A stretch of DNA of 64,000 bases from Polyangia bacterium (GTDB lineage Bacteria; Myxococcota_A; Polyangia; Nannocystales; Nannocystaceae): assembly GCA_030430565.1 (NCBI GenBank), contig JAUIKS010000002.1:310001-374000 (forward strand), read 5' to 3'. The notes beneath the pieces were generated by a model that did no database searches, was not told the DNA's origin, and saw only the letters and a program-made list of their open reading frames with translations. Made by a program: the position numbers and the translations under genes. Below, piece after piece: positions 1-8,449 of the stretch (the stretch's first letter is position 1; each line of letters opens with the position of its first letter).

Positions 1-1697
1 CCGCCGCAGCGGCTGCTCCCGTCCGGCCCGAGCACGCAGCGGAACGTGTGGGGCGCCGCGGGCTTCCCCGCCGCGCCCGGGCGATCCCGTTCGTGCCAGC
101 GACCGAGTCGCAGCGGGCCACGCGGGGCGGTCCCCACCGCCTCGGCGGCGTAGCGCTCGTAGAAGGGATTGTCGAAGTAGTCGTAGGCGCGCCGCGTGTG
201 GAGGACCGCGCGCCGCCGCGACGCGCTCGCGCGCCAGCACTTCACGGCGCCCCCCCGCTCGAGCGCGCAGGCTTGAAAACCGTCGACGTCGAGCGCGACC
301 GCGTCGGCGACGCCGAGCACGGGCTTGGCCCGGACGTAGGGCCGCGCGACGCCGCTCTGCCCACGCGAGTTCGCGCCCCAGCACCACACCGAGTGATCCG
401 CCCGCAGCGCGCAGGTGAACCTTCGGCCGCGCGCCACCGAGACCGCGTCGTCGATGCCGACGATCGAGTGCGGCGGCTGCAGCGACGGGCGCCCGTCCGG
501 GTTCCGCGAGGGGCCGACGAGCGCGGCGTAGCTGACCCGGCCGCAGTGCACCCGACCGCCCGTGATCGCGCACAGGCCCTCGTAGTCAGCCGCGAACTCG
601 CCGTAGCGCGCGCCGGGCCAGGCCAGGTCGTCGCAGCGGACCCCGCCGTTGAAGGTGCGAAAGCACTCCGAGTCGGCGACCTCGACCCGCTCCGCGACGC
701 CGCCCGTGGTGTCGCGCTTGGACTCGGGCAGCGACTCGCGCAGGATCTCCATCGTCCTCCCGACCTTGTCGGTGCAGCTCGATCGGCGCTCGTCGATCAC
801 GCCGCACGCCGCCATGGTCGAGAGGATGAGCCGCGTGCTCCCCTCGAGCGCCGCGACCGGCGTGGGCTCGGCGCCCGACTTGGTCCAGTTGGCGCTGCCC
901 CAGCAGTACACCGGGCCGTTCTTGGTGCGGGCGCAGGCGGCGTGGTCGCTGGTGGCGAGCTCGACGACCTCGCCGCGGATCGGCACGCGCTCCGGCGCGA
1001 TCACGGGGCTGTCGTAGCGCGGCTCCGGGATGTCGGGGTGCAGCGGGAGGGAGAGCTCCCAGCACGCGACGCCGCCCTCCGCCGTGATCGCGCAGCCGAG
1101 CCGACCGCTCAGCGCGACCTCGATCGCGCCCTCGATCCCCGTGACGCGCGTGGACTCGCCGTCGTCGCCGACGCAGCGGACGCCTTCCTCGGTCGCCGCG
1201 CAGATCTCAGCGCCGACGGCGAGGTCCCGGGCCCCCGGCATCGCCGCCTCAAGCTCGGCCTCGGCGCCCTCGACCAGCTCCACGCAGCGGAGTCGCTCGC
1301 CCTCGACCGTGGCGCACAGCGTCGCGCCCCAGCCGTCGATCATCGTCGTCTTGTCGAGACCCTCGACGGGGCGCGTGACGCTGAGATCGTCGAGCCGCCA
1401 GCACACGACCTGCCCGCCGCGCCGCCGCGCGCAGGCCTTCTGCTCCGACTCCAGCAGGTCGGTGAGTTCCACGGCGTCGCGCAGCCCGGCGACCGGCGCG
1501 CGCGGCTGCCCGCCGCGCCAGCACTCGACATGTCCGTCCGACCAGACCGCGCAACCGCTCGGGCCCGGCGCGATGTCGACGATCCGGAGCTCCTCCGCGG
1601 CGGATCCGTCACCGTGCGACGCGCAGCCGACGAGCAGCAGCAGCCCAAGCAGTCCAAGCAGCCCCGGACGCCCTGTCGCATGTCTCGCGCCCCCCAC
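1..1697 (-). CDS. RCC1-like repeat lipoprotein, 3' end beyond window
   Basis: The frame is open from a GTG at 1697 to the left edge, about 565 codons. The N-terminus reads GLLGLLGLLLLVGC, a lipoprotein signal with Cys at the end. The rest carries repeated blocks with 'VCW' or 'YCWG' followed by variable loops, for example VYCWGSANWTKSG and VWCWGANSRGQSG then a VADAVAL segment. These are hallmarks of RCC1/BLIP-II-like propeller blades that are common as surface lipoproteins in myxobacteria. No ATG is in frame, so ATG-only gene callers will miss it. Its ligand is unknown. It is divergent from the Hen1 gene, with 61 bp between the starts. Confidence 0.75.
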   Translation of the reverse strand, partial: MGGARHATGRPGLLGLLGLLLLVGCASHGDGSAAEELRIVDIAPGPSGCAVWSDGHVECWRGGQPRAPVAGLRDAVELTDLLESEQKACARRRGGQVVCWRLDDLSVTRPVEGLDKTTMIDGWGATLCATVEGERLRCVELVEGAEAELEAAMPGARDLAVGAEICAATEEGVRCVGDDGESTRVTGIEGAIEVALSGRLGCAITAEGGVACWELSLPLHPDIPEPRYDSPVIAPERVPIRGEVVELATSDHAACARTKNGPVYCWGSANWTKSGAEPTPVAALEGSTRLILSTMAACGVIDERRSSCTDKVGRTMEILRESLPESKRDTTGGVAERVEVADSECFRTFNGGVRCDDLAWPGARYGEFAADYEGLCAITGGRVHCGRVSYAALVGPSRNPDGRPSLQPPHSIVGIDDAVSVARGRRFTCALRADHSVWCWGANSRGQSGVARPYVRAKPVLGVADAVALDVDGFQACALERGGAVKCWRASASRRRAVLHTRRAYDYFDNPFYERYAAEAVGTAPRGPLRLGRWHERDRPGAAGKPAAPHTFRCVLGPDGSSRCG

Positions 1698-1758
1698 CGC
1701 GGGTAAGTCAAGCACACCCGCGCCCGGCCGGCACGACCTGCTACCATCGCGGCCCGCG

Positions 1759-3249
1759 ATGCTCCTGACCATCAGCACCACGCGCGCGCCCGCGACCGAC
1801 CTGGGCTACCTGCTGGGCAAGCACCCCGACCGCGCGCAGTCCTTCGAGCTCGCGTTCGGGACCGCGCACGTCTTCTACCCCGAGGCCAGCGCGGAGCGCT
1901 GCACGGCCGCGCTGCTGCTCGAGCTCGACCCCGTGGGCCTGGTCCGTCGTCCCCCGGGCAGCGAGGGCTTCGCGCTCGCGCAGTACGTCAGCGATCGCCC
2001 CTACGCCGCGTCTTCCTTCCTCGCGGTCGCGATCGGCCGCGTGCTCGGGAGCGCGCTCTCGGGCAGCTGCGCCAAGCGCCCGGAGCTCGCCCAGACGCCG
2101 CTGCCGCTGACCGCGACGCTGACGGCCGTCCCCGCGCGCGGCGGCGAGCGCCTGCTGCGTCGGCTGTTCGAGCCGCTCGGCTACCGCGTCGCGCACCGCC
2201 AGCACGACTATGACCCTTGGGACACGCGCGGCGCGAGCGCCCGGCTCGCGTCGCTGGGCCCCTGCCCCTACTTCACGCTGACGCTGCGCGGCGAGCTGAC
2301 GCTGTCGCGCCTGCTGCTGCACCTCTGCGTGCTGATCCCGGTGCTCGACGACGATAAGCACTACTTCGTCGGCGACGACGAGATCGACAAGCTGCTGCGC
2401 CGCGGCGACGGCTGGCTCTCCGAGCACCCGCTGCGCGAGCTGATCGCGAGCCGCTACCTCAAGCGTCAGCGCTCGCTCACCCGCGAGGCGCTGCGCCGGA
2501 TCGCCGACGCGGACGAGCGCGGCGGCGAGCGCTCGCCGACCGAGGACGACGTCGCGGCCGACACCGACGCGCGCGCCGACGCCGAGGAGGACGCGCTCGA
2601 GCGGCCGATGAGCCTCAACGAGCAGCGCCTCGAGGCGGTGCTCGAGACGCTGCGCTTCCTCAAGGTGCAGACGGTCGCGGACCTCGGCTGCGGCGAGGGC
2701 AAGCTCTTGCAGCGGCTCGCGCGGGAGCCCGGGCTCGAGCGCGTGGTCGGGATGGACGTGTCGATGCGCGCGCTCGAGCGCGCGCGCGCGCGGCTCAAGC
2801 TCGACGCGCCGATCCACATCGGCGCGCCCGACGAGCGCAGCGCGGCGCCGCGCCGTCGGGGCCCGCGGATCGACCTGCTGCTCGGCTCGCTCGGCTATAG
2901 CGACCAGCGCGTCCAGGGCTTCGACGCGGTGTGCCTCGTCGAGGTCATCGAGCACATCGACAAGCCGCGGCTGCGGGCGCTCGAGCGCGCGGTGTTCGAA
3001 TCCGCGCGCCCGCGCCACGTGCTGATCACGACGCCCAACGCCGAGTACAACGCCCGCTACCCGAACCTGCCGGCCGGCGCGATGCGCCACCGCGACCACC
3101 GCTTCGAGTGGACCCGCGCGCAGTTCGAAGGCTGGGCGCGCAAGGTCGCCGCGCGCAACGGCTACGTCGTCGACTTCTCCTCCATCGGCCCCGAGGACGA
3201 AGAGGATGAGCTCGGGGCGCCCACGCAGATGGGGGTGTTTCACCGATGA
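1759..3249 (+). CDS. hen1: 3'-terminal RNA ribose 2'-O-methyltransferase Hen1
   Basis: This 496-residue protein has the bacterial Hen1 layout. The N-terminal half (about 1-230) is the Hen1-specific domain, followed by an acidic linker (about 250-285). The C-terminal half is a SAM methyltransferase with VADLGCGEGKLLQRLA (residues 306-321). The metal-binding set E395, E398, H399 (EVIEH) and H447 (HRDHRFEW) is intact. In characterised Hen1 proteins this set binds Mn2+ and directs 2'-O-methylation of the terminal ribose. The stop overlaps the Pnkp start by 4 bp, so the two are translationally coupled. In the known system Pnkp heals and seals cut RNA and Hen1 marks the broken end against repeated cleavage. 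The ATG at 1759 is preferred over the much longer upstream frame, which is antisense to the RCC1-like gene. Confidence 0.95.
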   Translation: MLLTISTTRAPATDLGYLLGKHPDRAQSFELAFGTAHVFYPEASAERCTAALLLELDPVGLVRRPPGSEGFALAQYVSDRPYAASSFLAVAIGRVLGSALSGSCAKRPELAQTPLPLTATLTAVPARGGERLLRRLFEPLGYRVAHRQHDYDPWDTRGASARLASLGPCPYFTLTLRGELTLSRLLLHLCVLIPVLDDDKHYFVGDDEIDKLLRRGDGWLSEHPLRELIASRYLKRQRSLTREALRRIADADERGGERSPTEDDVAADTDARADAEEDALERPMSLNEQRLEAVLETLRFLKVQTVADLGCGEGKLLQRLAREPGLERVVGMDVSMRALERARARLKLDAPIHIGAPDERSAAPRRRGPRIDLLLGSLGYSDQRVQGFDAVCLVEVIEHIDKPRLRALERAVFESARPRHVLITTPNAEYNARYPNLPAGAMRHRDHRFEWTRAQFEGWARKVAARNGYVVDFSSIGPEDEEDELGAPTQMGVFHR

Positions 3250-5882
3250 CCCGCGCCGACACGGCCAAGGACCCGCCCGCGGGCGCGCTCGAGATACCGG
3301 AGCTCTGCCTCGTCGTCTTGATCGGCGCGTCGGGCTCGGGCAAGAGCAGCTTCGCGCGCCGCCACTTCGCCGCCACCGAGGTCATCTCCTCCGACACCTG
3401 CCGCGGGCTGGTGTGCGACGACGAGACCGACCAGGGCGCGACCGGGGACGCCTTTGAGCTGCTGCGCTACCTCGCCGGCAAGCGGCTCGCGCGACGTCGG
3501 CTGACGGTGATCGACGCGACCAGCGTCTCGCCCGAGGCGCGCGCGCAGCTGATCGCGGTCGCCAAGGCCCACCACGTGCTGCCCGTCGCGATCGTGCTCG
3601 ACGTGCCCCCGTCGGTCTGCATCGCGCGCAACAAGTCCCGCCCCGATCGTCCGTTCGGCGGTCACGTCGTCCGTCGTCAGTACAGCGCGCTGCGGCGATC
3701 GCTGCGCGGCCTCAAGCGCGAGGGCTTTCGCCGGATCCACCGGCTGCGCGGCGCCGCCGAGGTCGAGGCCGCTTCCGTCGTGCGCGCGCGCCTGTGGAAC
3801 GATCGCCGCGACGCCCGCGGCCCCTTCGACATCATCGGCGACATCCACGGCTGTCACGAGGAGCTGCTCGAGCTGCTCGCCGCGCTCGGCTACACGATCA
3901 CCGGGGACCCCGACGGCGACCCGATCGTCACGCCGCCCGAGGGCCGCACCGCCGTGTTCGTCGGCGACCTCGTCGACCGCGGCCCGGCGGCCCAGCGCGT
4001 GCTCCGGCTCGTGATGGGGATGGTCTCCCGCGGCGCCGCGCTGTGCGTATGCGGCAACCACGAGGCCAAGCTGACGCGCTGGCTCAAGGGCAAGCGCGTC
4101 AAGCTGTCCCACGGCCTCGACCGCACGGTCGCGCAGCTCGAGGGCGAGACCAAGGCCTTCCGCGACCACGTCACCCGCTTCGTCGATCGCCTCATCAGCC
4201 ACTACGTGCTCGACGAGGGGCGGCTCGTGGTCGCACACGCCGGCCTGCGCGAGGAGCTGCAGGGGCGGACCTCCGGGGCCGTGCGCGCGTTCTGCATGTA
4301 CGGCGAGACCAAGGGCGAGACCGACTCCTTCGGCCTCCCGATCCGGGCCAACTGGGCGGCGGACTACCGCGGGCGCGCGATGGTCGTCTACGGCCACACG
4401 CCTGTCCCCGAGGCCCGCTGGCTCAACAACACGATCTGCGTCGACACCGGCTGCGTGTTCGGCGGGAAGCTGACCGCGCTGCGCTACCCCGAGCGCGAGC
4501 TCGTCTCGGTGCCCGCGCGCGCCGTCCACTACCCGCCCGCGCGCCCGCTCGAGGCCGCCGCGCAGCGAGGCTTCGAGCGCGAGGACGACCTGCTCGACCT
4601 CGGCGACGTGACCGGCCGGCGCGTGATCGACACCCGCGCGCTCGGGCCCGTGCGGCTGCGCCCCGAGCAGTCGATCGCGGCGCTCGAGACGATCAGCCGC
4701 TTCGCCGTCGACCCGCACTGGCTGATCTACCTCCCGCCGACCATGTCGCCCCCAGAGACATGTCCCGAGGGCCCGCTGCTCGAGCGCCCGCGCGAGGCCC
4801 TCGAGTACTTCGCTACGCGCGGCGTGCGGACGGTCCTGTGCCAAGAGAAGCACATGGGCTCGCGCGCGATCATCGTGGTCTGCCGCGACACGCCCTCGGC
4901 GCAGAAGCGCTTCAACGCCCGCGACGGGCGCGACGGCATCGTCTACACGCGCACCGGCCGGCGCTTCTTCAACGACGCGGCGCTCGAGTCGGCGCTGCTC
5001 GGCCTGCTGCGACGCACGCTCGAGCGCGCGGGCGTCTGGGCGCGACTCGAGACCGACTGGCTGTGCCTGGACGCCGAGCTGATGCCCTGGTCGCTGAAGT
5101 CGCGGGCGCTGCTGCGCAGCACCTACGCGGCCGTCTCCGCCGCCGCGCGCGCGTCCCTGCTGGGCGCCGACGCGCCGGTGCGCGCCGCCCTGCAGCGCGC
5201 GGGCCTCGACGACGACAGCCGCGGGCGACTCGACGCGCTGCGCCGGCGCCTCGACGCGCGCCAGCGTATGCTCGCCGGCTACGACGCGGCGTGGCGCCGC
5301 TACTGCTGGCCGACCCGCGCGGGCGAGCGCGAGCGCAAGCTCGAGGGCATCCGCCTCGCGCCCTTTCACCTGCTCGCGAGCGAGGGCGCGGTCCACACCG
5401 ACAAGCCGCACACCTGGCACCTCGAGCAGCTCCAGCGGATCGCCGAGCACGACGACACCGGGCTGCTTCAGCCAACCCGCGCGCGCCAGGTCGCGCTCGA
5501 CGATCCCGAGAGCGTCAGCGCGGCCGAGCGCTGGTGGAGCGAGCTGACCGAGGCCGGCGGCGAGGGCGTGGTCATAAAGCCGCTCGACTGGATCGTCCGG
5601 GACGCGCGCCCCGGCAAGCGCGGGCTCGTGCAGCCCGCGCTCAAGTGCCGCGGGCGCGAGTACCTGCGCATCATCTACGGCCCCGAGTACAGCGCGCCCG
5701 AGCACCTGGAGCGGCTGCGCGTGCGCGGGCTCAAGCGCAAGCGCGCCCTCGCGATCCGCGAGTACGCGCTCGGCCTCGAGGGGCTGCGGCGCTTCGTCGA
5801 CCGCGAGCCGCTGCACCGCGTGCACGAGTGCGCCTTCGGGGTCCTGTCCCTCGAGGCAGACCCCGTAGACCCCCGGCTGTGA
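3246..5882 (+). CDS. pnkp: Polynucleotide kinase-phosphatase-ligase Pnkp
   Basis: This 878-residue protein is full length for bacterial Pnkp. Residues 1-180 are the 5'-kinase with P-loop GASGSGKSS at 27-35. Residues 194-430 are a calcineurin-type phosphatase with D199, H201 (GDIHG), D241 (GDLVDRG), N271 and H272 (GNHE), H331 and H384. Residues 480-878 are the nucleotidyltransferase (ligase) domain with the nucleophile motif EKHMGSR at K535. All three catalytic sets look intact. The protein should convert 2',3'-cyclic-phosphate/5'-OH RNA ends to ligatable ends and, together with Hen1, seal them. The downstream neighbour is convergent. Confidence 0.96.
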   Translation: MTRADTAKDPPAGALEIPELCLVVLIGASGSGKSSFARRHFAATEVISSDTCRGLVCDDETDQGATGDAFELLRYLAGKRLARRRLTVIDATSVSPEARAQLIAVAKAHHVLPVAIVLDVPPSVCIARNKSRPDRPFGGHVVRRQYSALRRSLRGLKREGFRRIHRLRGAAEVEAASVVRARLWNDRRDARGPFDIIGDIHGCHEELLELLAALGYTITGDPDGDPIVTPPEGRTAVFVGDLVDRGPAAQRVLRLVMGMVSRGAALCVCGNHEAKLTRWLKGKRVKLSHGLDRTVAQLEGETKAFRDHVTRFVDRLISHYVLDEGRLVVAHAGLREELQGRTSGAVRAFCMYGETKGETDSFGLPIRANWAADYRGRAMVVYGHTPVPEARWLNNTICVDTGCVFGGKLTALRYPERELVSVPARAVHYPPARPLEAAAQRGFEREDDLLDLGDVTGRRVIDTRALGPVRLRPEQSIAALETISRFAVDPHWLIYLPPTMSPPETCPEGPLLERPREALEYFATRGVRTVLCQEKHMGSRAIIVVCRDTPSAQKRFNARDGRDGIVYTRTGRRFFNDAALESALLGLLRRTLERAGVWARLETDWLCLDAELMPWSLKSRALLRSTYAAVSAAARASLLGADAPVRAALQRAGLDDDSRGRLDALRRRLDARQRMLAGYDAAWRRYCWPTRAGERERKLEGIRLAPFHLLASEGAVHTDKPHTWHLEQLQRIAEHDDTGLLQPTRARQVALDDPESVSAAERWWSELTEAGGEGVVIKPLDWIVRDARPGKRGLVQPALKCRGREYLRIIYGPEYSAPEHLERLRVRGLKRKRALAIREYALGLEGLRRFVDREPLHRVHECAFGVLSLEADPVDPRL

Positions 5883-5915
5883 GGCGACCACCCGGGCGCC
5901 GCTCGCCCGCGCGAG

Positions 5916-7085
5916 TCAGTCACGCGCCTCGCCTCGCCAGCCGGGCGCGACGACGTCAACCGACGTCAAGACCGCGGGTCGACCGACGAACTCGATCCGC
6001 GCGCTGCGATCGACGCCCGACGCGTCCCTGAAGTCATACTCCCAGCGCCGCCGCCCCAGCATAAAATCAGGGACCCCCACGCGCCTGAGCACCTCGGGCT
6101 GCGACGCCGACGCGGGCAGCGCGTCGATGACGGACATCAGCGCCTCAGCCGGCGCCCCTAGCTCGATCGCCCGCGCCCCGTCCTCGGCTTCGAAGTCGTA
6201 GCTAGGGTATCCCGCGGGGCGCTCGCCGAGTCGCCAAAGCGCGTGCTTGACTGGCGCGGTGAACAATCGCTCGCGGACGCCCCACCGCGCGTCGCCGATC
6301 GGCATCCGCGTCGACAGGCCCTCCAGGGGGAGGGACTCGAGCGAGCGCAGCAGCGGGACCGCCTCCTTCACGCCGAGGCGCCCCGCGTGGTGTACGGCCG
6401 CCAGCGCCGCGCCCAGGCCGTCGAGCGGATAGAGTTCCTCCGCCTCCTGCTGCAGCCAGCGTTCGCGCCGCGTCACCGCGGCCTCGATCCAGCGCATCAC
6501 CCACGCGCGCTCACACGCGACGAGACGCCGCTCGTGCGCCGGGTCGAGCGCCTCCGGGCACACGACGCGCGCCCCCTCGAGGTCGAGCAGCACGCGATAA
6601 CCCCACCAGGTGCGCAGCGAGAAGCGCTCGCGGCCGTCGAGCGCGACGAACTGCGCGATCGAGCGGCCGGTCCACGAGGGACCCGCGCTCGACCAGGAGA
6701 TGTGGTCCGCGAAGCCTCGCGCCGGAAACGGGTCGTGCCGATTGGGCGAACAGACGACGCGGAGGGCCGCCTCGCCGCGCGGCGTCACGATCACCAGCCC
6801 CGTCGTCATCCAGCTGTGGGTCAAGATCACGAGCCAGCCGTGGTTGGACAACCACAGGCGACGCGGTCGGAGGTCGCTGAGTTCCTGTCCCTTGCGCCAG
6901 CGTGGCGCGCCGCTCGCCTCGTCAAACAGCGCGTAGGTGAAGTCGCGCTGATCGGTCCCGGCGGGACCGATGACGCCGCGGCGGCGAGGCGCCGCGCTCG
7001 GGCGATTGTCGGGCGAGCGCGCCTCGACCCGCAGCGCGCCGTCGGGAGAGCGCGCGACCAGGTCCTCGTAGCAGCTCGCGGTCAC
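5916..7085 (-). CDS. Uncharacterised 389-residue soluble protein
   Basis: The GTG start at 7085 gives a protein without a signal peptide or membrane segment. The N-terminal part (about 20-200) is rich in beta-type segments such as WLVILTHSW and GLVIVTPRGE, suggesting a propeller- or WG-like sheet domain. The middle (about 205-300) has helical Leu/Ala-rich segments, and the C-terminus contains SVIDALPASASQPEVLRRVGVPDFMLG followed by an aromatic strand. No family was recognised. Upstream on the same strand is another orphan gene, but a strong hairpin (7136-7164) separates them, so they are probably not one operon. It is convergent with pnkp. Confidence 0.7.
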   Translation of the reverse strand: MTASCYEDLVARSPDGALRVEARSPDNRPSAAPRRRGVIGPAGTDQRDFTYALFDEASGAPRWRKGQELSDLRPRRLWLSNHGWLVILTHSWMTTGLVIVTPRGEAALRVVCSPNRHDPFPARGFADHISWSSAGPSWTGRSIAQFVALDGRERFSLRTWWGYRVLLDLEGARVVCPEALDPAHERRLVACERAWVMRWIEAAVTRRERWLQQEAEELYPLDGLGAALAAVHHAGRLGVKEAVPLLRSLESLPLEGLSTRMPIGDARWGVRERLFTAPVKHALWRLGERPAGYPSYDFEAEDGARAIELGAPAEALMSVIDALPASASQPEVLRRVGVPDFMLGRRRWEYDFRDASGVDRSARIEFVGRPAVLTSVDVVAPGWRGEARD

Positions 7086-7135
7086 GACGGTCCCATCGTA
7101 CCCTCCGCCACGCCACGCCGGGCCGCGAACGAGCG

Positions 7136-7164
7136 GGCCCTGTCGGCGAGACGCCGACAGGGCC
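7136..7164 (-). terminator. Perfect 13-bp hairpin after the 7218-8231 gene
   Basis: GGCCCTGTCGGCG and its exact complement are separated by AGA only. The hairpin lies 53 bp past the stop of the 7218-8231 gene and 51 bp before the start of the next one. There is no T tract, which is usual for high-GC myxobacterial stem-loop terminators. A leader role for the 5916-7085 gene is possible. Confidence 0.65.
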
Positions 7165-7217
7165 TGTGGGACACCTCGCTCCGCCGCCAGGATCGCGCCG
7201 GAGCACCCCGCGCGCTC

Positions 7218-8231
7218 CTAGATCGCCCCCGCGGCGAGCTGCCGCGAGAACGACTCAAACAGCGCCTCGGCCGTCCGGATCCGCGACTGGAAGCCGGGGG
7301 AGCCCGGATCGGCGACGGGCGCGACGCCGCCGATGATCGCCAGCGTCATCGTCCCGCCGTGGCCGAAGCGAGCGGGGCGCTCGATCTCGAGGGGCGGCCC
7401 CGCCGGCAACGCGCTCAAGAGCTCGAAGGCCTGGTTGCGCAGCTCGGTGCGACGCGCCGCCTCCTGGATCGTGATCTTGACGACGAGGCGCGCGTCGTCG
7501 AACTGCAGGTGCGTCGCGATCGAGCCGTCCTCCCGCACGGGCCGCGTCATCCATCGACACGAGACGTGATCGCCGGCCCTGCGCACCATGTGCTGGATCT
7601 CCGCGCTCGCCATCCCGCCGACCGCGAAGCGCCGGCAGCGTTCGAAGAAGCCGAGGAAGTCGTGGGCGCCCCAGGCCGCGACCGGCTTCGACGCGAAGCC
7701 GCTGGCGCGGGCGTCGAGCGCCTCGAGCTGGCGGTGATACTCGACCCGCAGGCGCTCGACCTCCGGCGCGAGCAGGCGACCCGCCGCGCTCGCGCGCAGC
7801 TCGGCGAGCGCCGAGAGCAGCGCGCCGGCGTCACGGATCACGATCCGCTCCCCGGCCGCCTCCCACTCCGGCCAGCGCCGCCCGAAGGTCACCGCCGACG
7901 CGCCGAGCAGCACGAACAGCGCGCGGTCCTCCCCCGTCACTGCGGCGACCTGCTTGCGCAGGCGCTCGCGCCGCAGCGGCGCGTCGACCTCGAGCGCGAC
8001 CCACACCCGCGCCCCGCCGGACAGCTCGACGACGAAGTCGAAGTCGTGCAGGTCGTCCGCGCCGGGCCAGCGCACGCCGCTGACGGGCGCGGGCTCGCCG
8101 AGCAGCCGCGCGAGCACGTCCGAGCGCTGGATCAGCGAGACGAGCGCGACCTGGTGCAGCTGCGGGCTGTCGAGCTTGGTCCGAAACAGCAGGTCGAGGG
8201 TGGTGATCGAGTTCTTCAAGGGCGCCAACAC
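7218..8231 (-). CDS. Possible PD-(D/E)XK nuclease-fold protein
   Basis: The protein has 337 residues from a GTG at 8231 (frame GTG-TTG-GCG-CCC). No signal peptide or membrane segment is visible. Residues 55-90 contain DDLHDFDFVVEL, then a turn, then VWVALEVDAP. This resembles the D-(X)n-ExD core of PD-(D/E)XK nuclease-like proteins, followed by a helical RRERLRKQVAAV segment. The remainder is helical and then mixed, with no recognised domain. The start codon is overlapped by a perfect palindrome (8230-8249), so transcription or translation is probably controlled there. The function is unknown, and the nuclease-fold suggestion rests on a short motif. Confidence 0.68.
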   Translation of the reverse strand: MLAPLKNSITTLDLLFRTKLDSPQLHQVALVSLIQRSDVLARLLGEPAPVSGVRWPGADDLHDFDFVVELSGGARVWVALEVDAPLRRERLRKQVAAVTGEDRALFVLLGASAVTFGRRWPEWEAAGERIVIRDAGALLSALAELRASAAGRLLAPEVERLRVEYHRQLEALDARASGFASKPVAAWGAHDFLGFFERCRRFAVGGMASAEIQHMVRRAGDHVSCRWMTRPVREDGSIATHLQFDDARLVVKITIQEAARRTELRNQAFELLSALPAGPPLEIERPARFGHGGTMTLAIIGGVAPVADPGSPGFQSRIRTAEALFESFSRQLAAGAI

Positions 8232-8249
8232 ATGTCTATTTAGACATGT
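8230..8249. promoter_or_regulatory. Perfect palindrome overlapping a start codon
   Basis: ACATGTCTA-TT-TAGACATGT has 9-bp arms around a 2-bp centre. It is an AT-rich island in roughly 70% GC DNA and overlaps the GTG start of the 7218-8231 gene. A near-identical site is at 11902-11921. It is typical of a dimeric repressor operator; the regulator is unknown. Confidence 0.7.
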
Positions 8250-8402
8250 CCCTGTGATCTGTAGCGGATCACGCGAACGACCTCAAAGAACGTCGTTTCG
8301 AACGCTGTGCGGCGCGTTCGCTTCAGGTCCGCGGGCCGGCGCCGCGACGCGCGACGTCGACCCTCCCCGCGCGCGCGCTCGCCCCCGCGGCGCGCCGCCT
8401 GT

Positions 8403-8440
8403 GGTGAGCGTCCGCGTCTCGTCGCGCGTGGACGCTCACC
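8403..8440 (-). terminator. Hairpin terminator of the DUF4215 lipoprotein gene
   Basis: GGTGAGCGTCC (8403-8413) pairs exactly with GGACGCTCACC (8430-8440) around a 16-nt loop. It sits 9 bp past the stop codon of the minus-strand gene ending at 8450. No T tract follows. Confidence 0.6.
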
Positions 8441-8449
8441 GCGGGCCCG

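Noticed and set aside
48..1706. Long open frame on the plus strand opposite the RCC1-like gene
   Set aside because: It is Arg/Ala-rich and lacks domains, whereas the minus frame has a lipobox and repeats. High GC produces long antisense frames.
4742..4766. Two CATGTC motifs in pnkp as operator half-sites
   Set aside because: They are direct rather than inverted, in coding sequence, and without the AT centre.
3240..5891. 883-codon minus-strand frame opposite pnkp
   Set aside because: It mirrors the Pnkp gene, which has all catalytic motifs; the antisense product has no recognisable domain.
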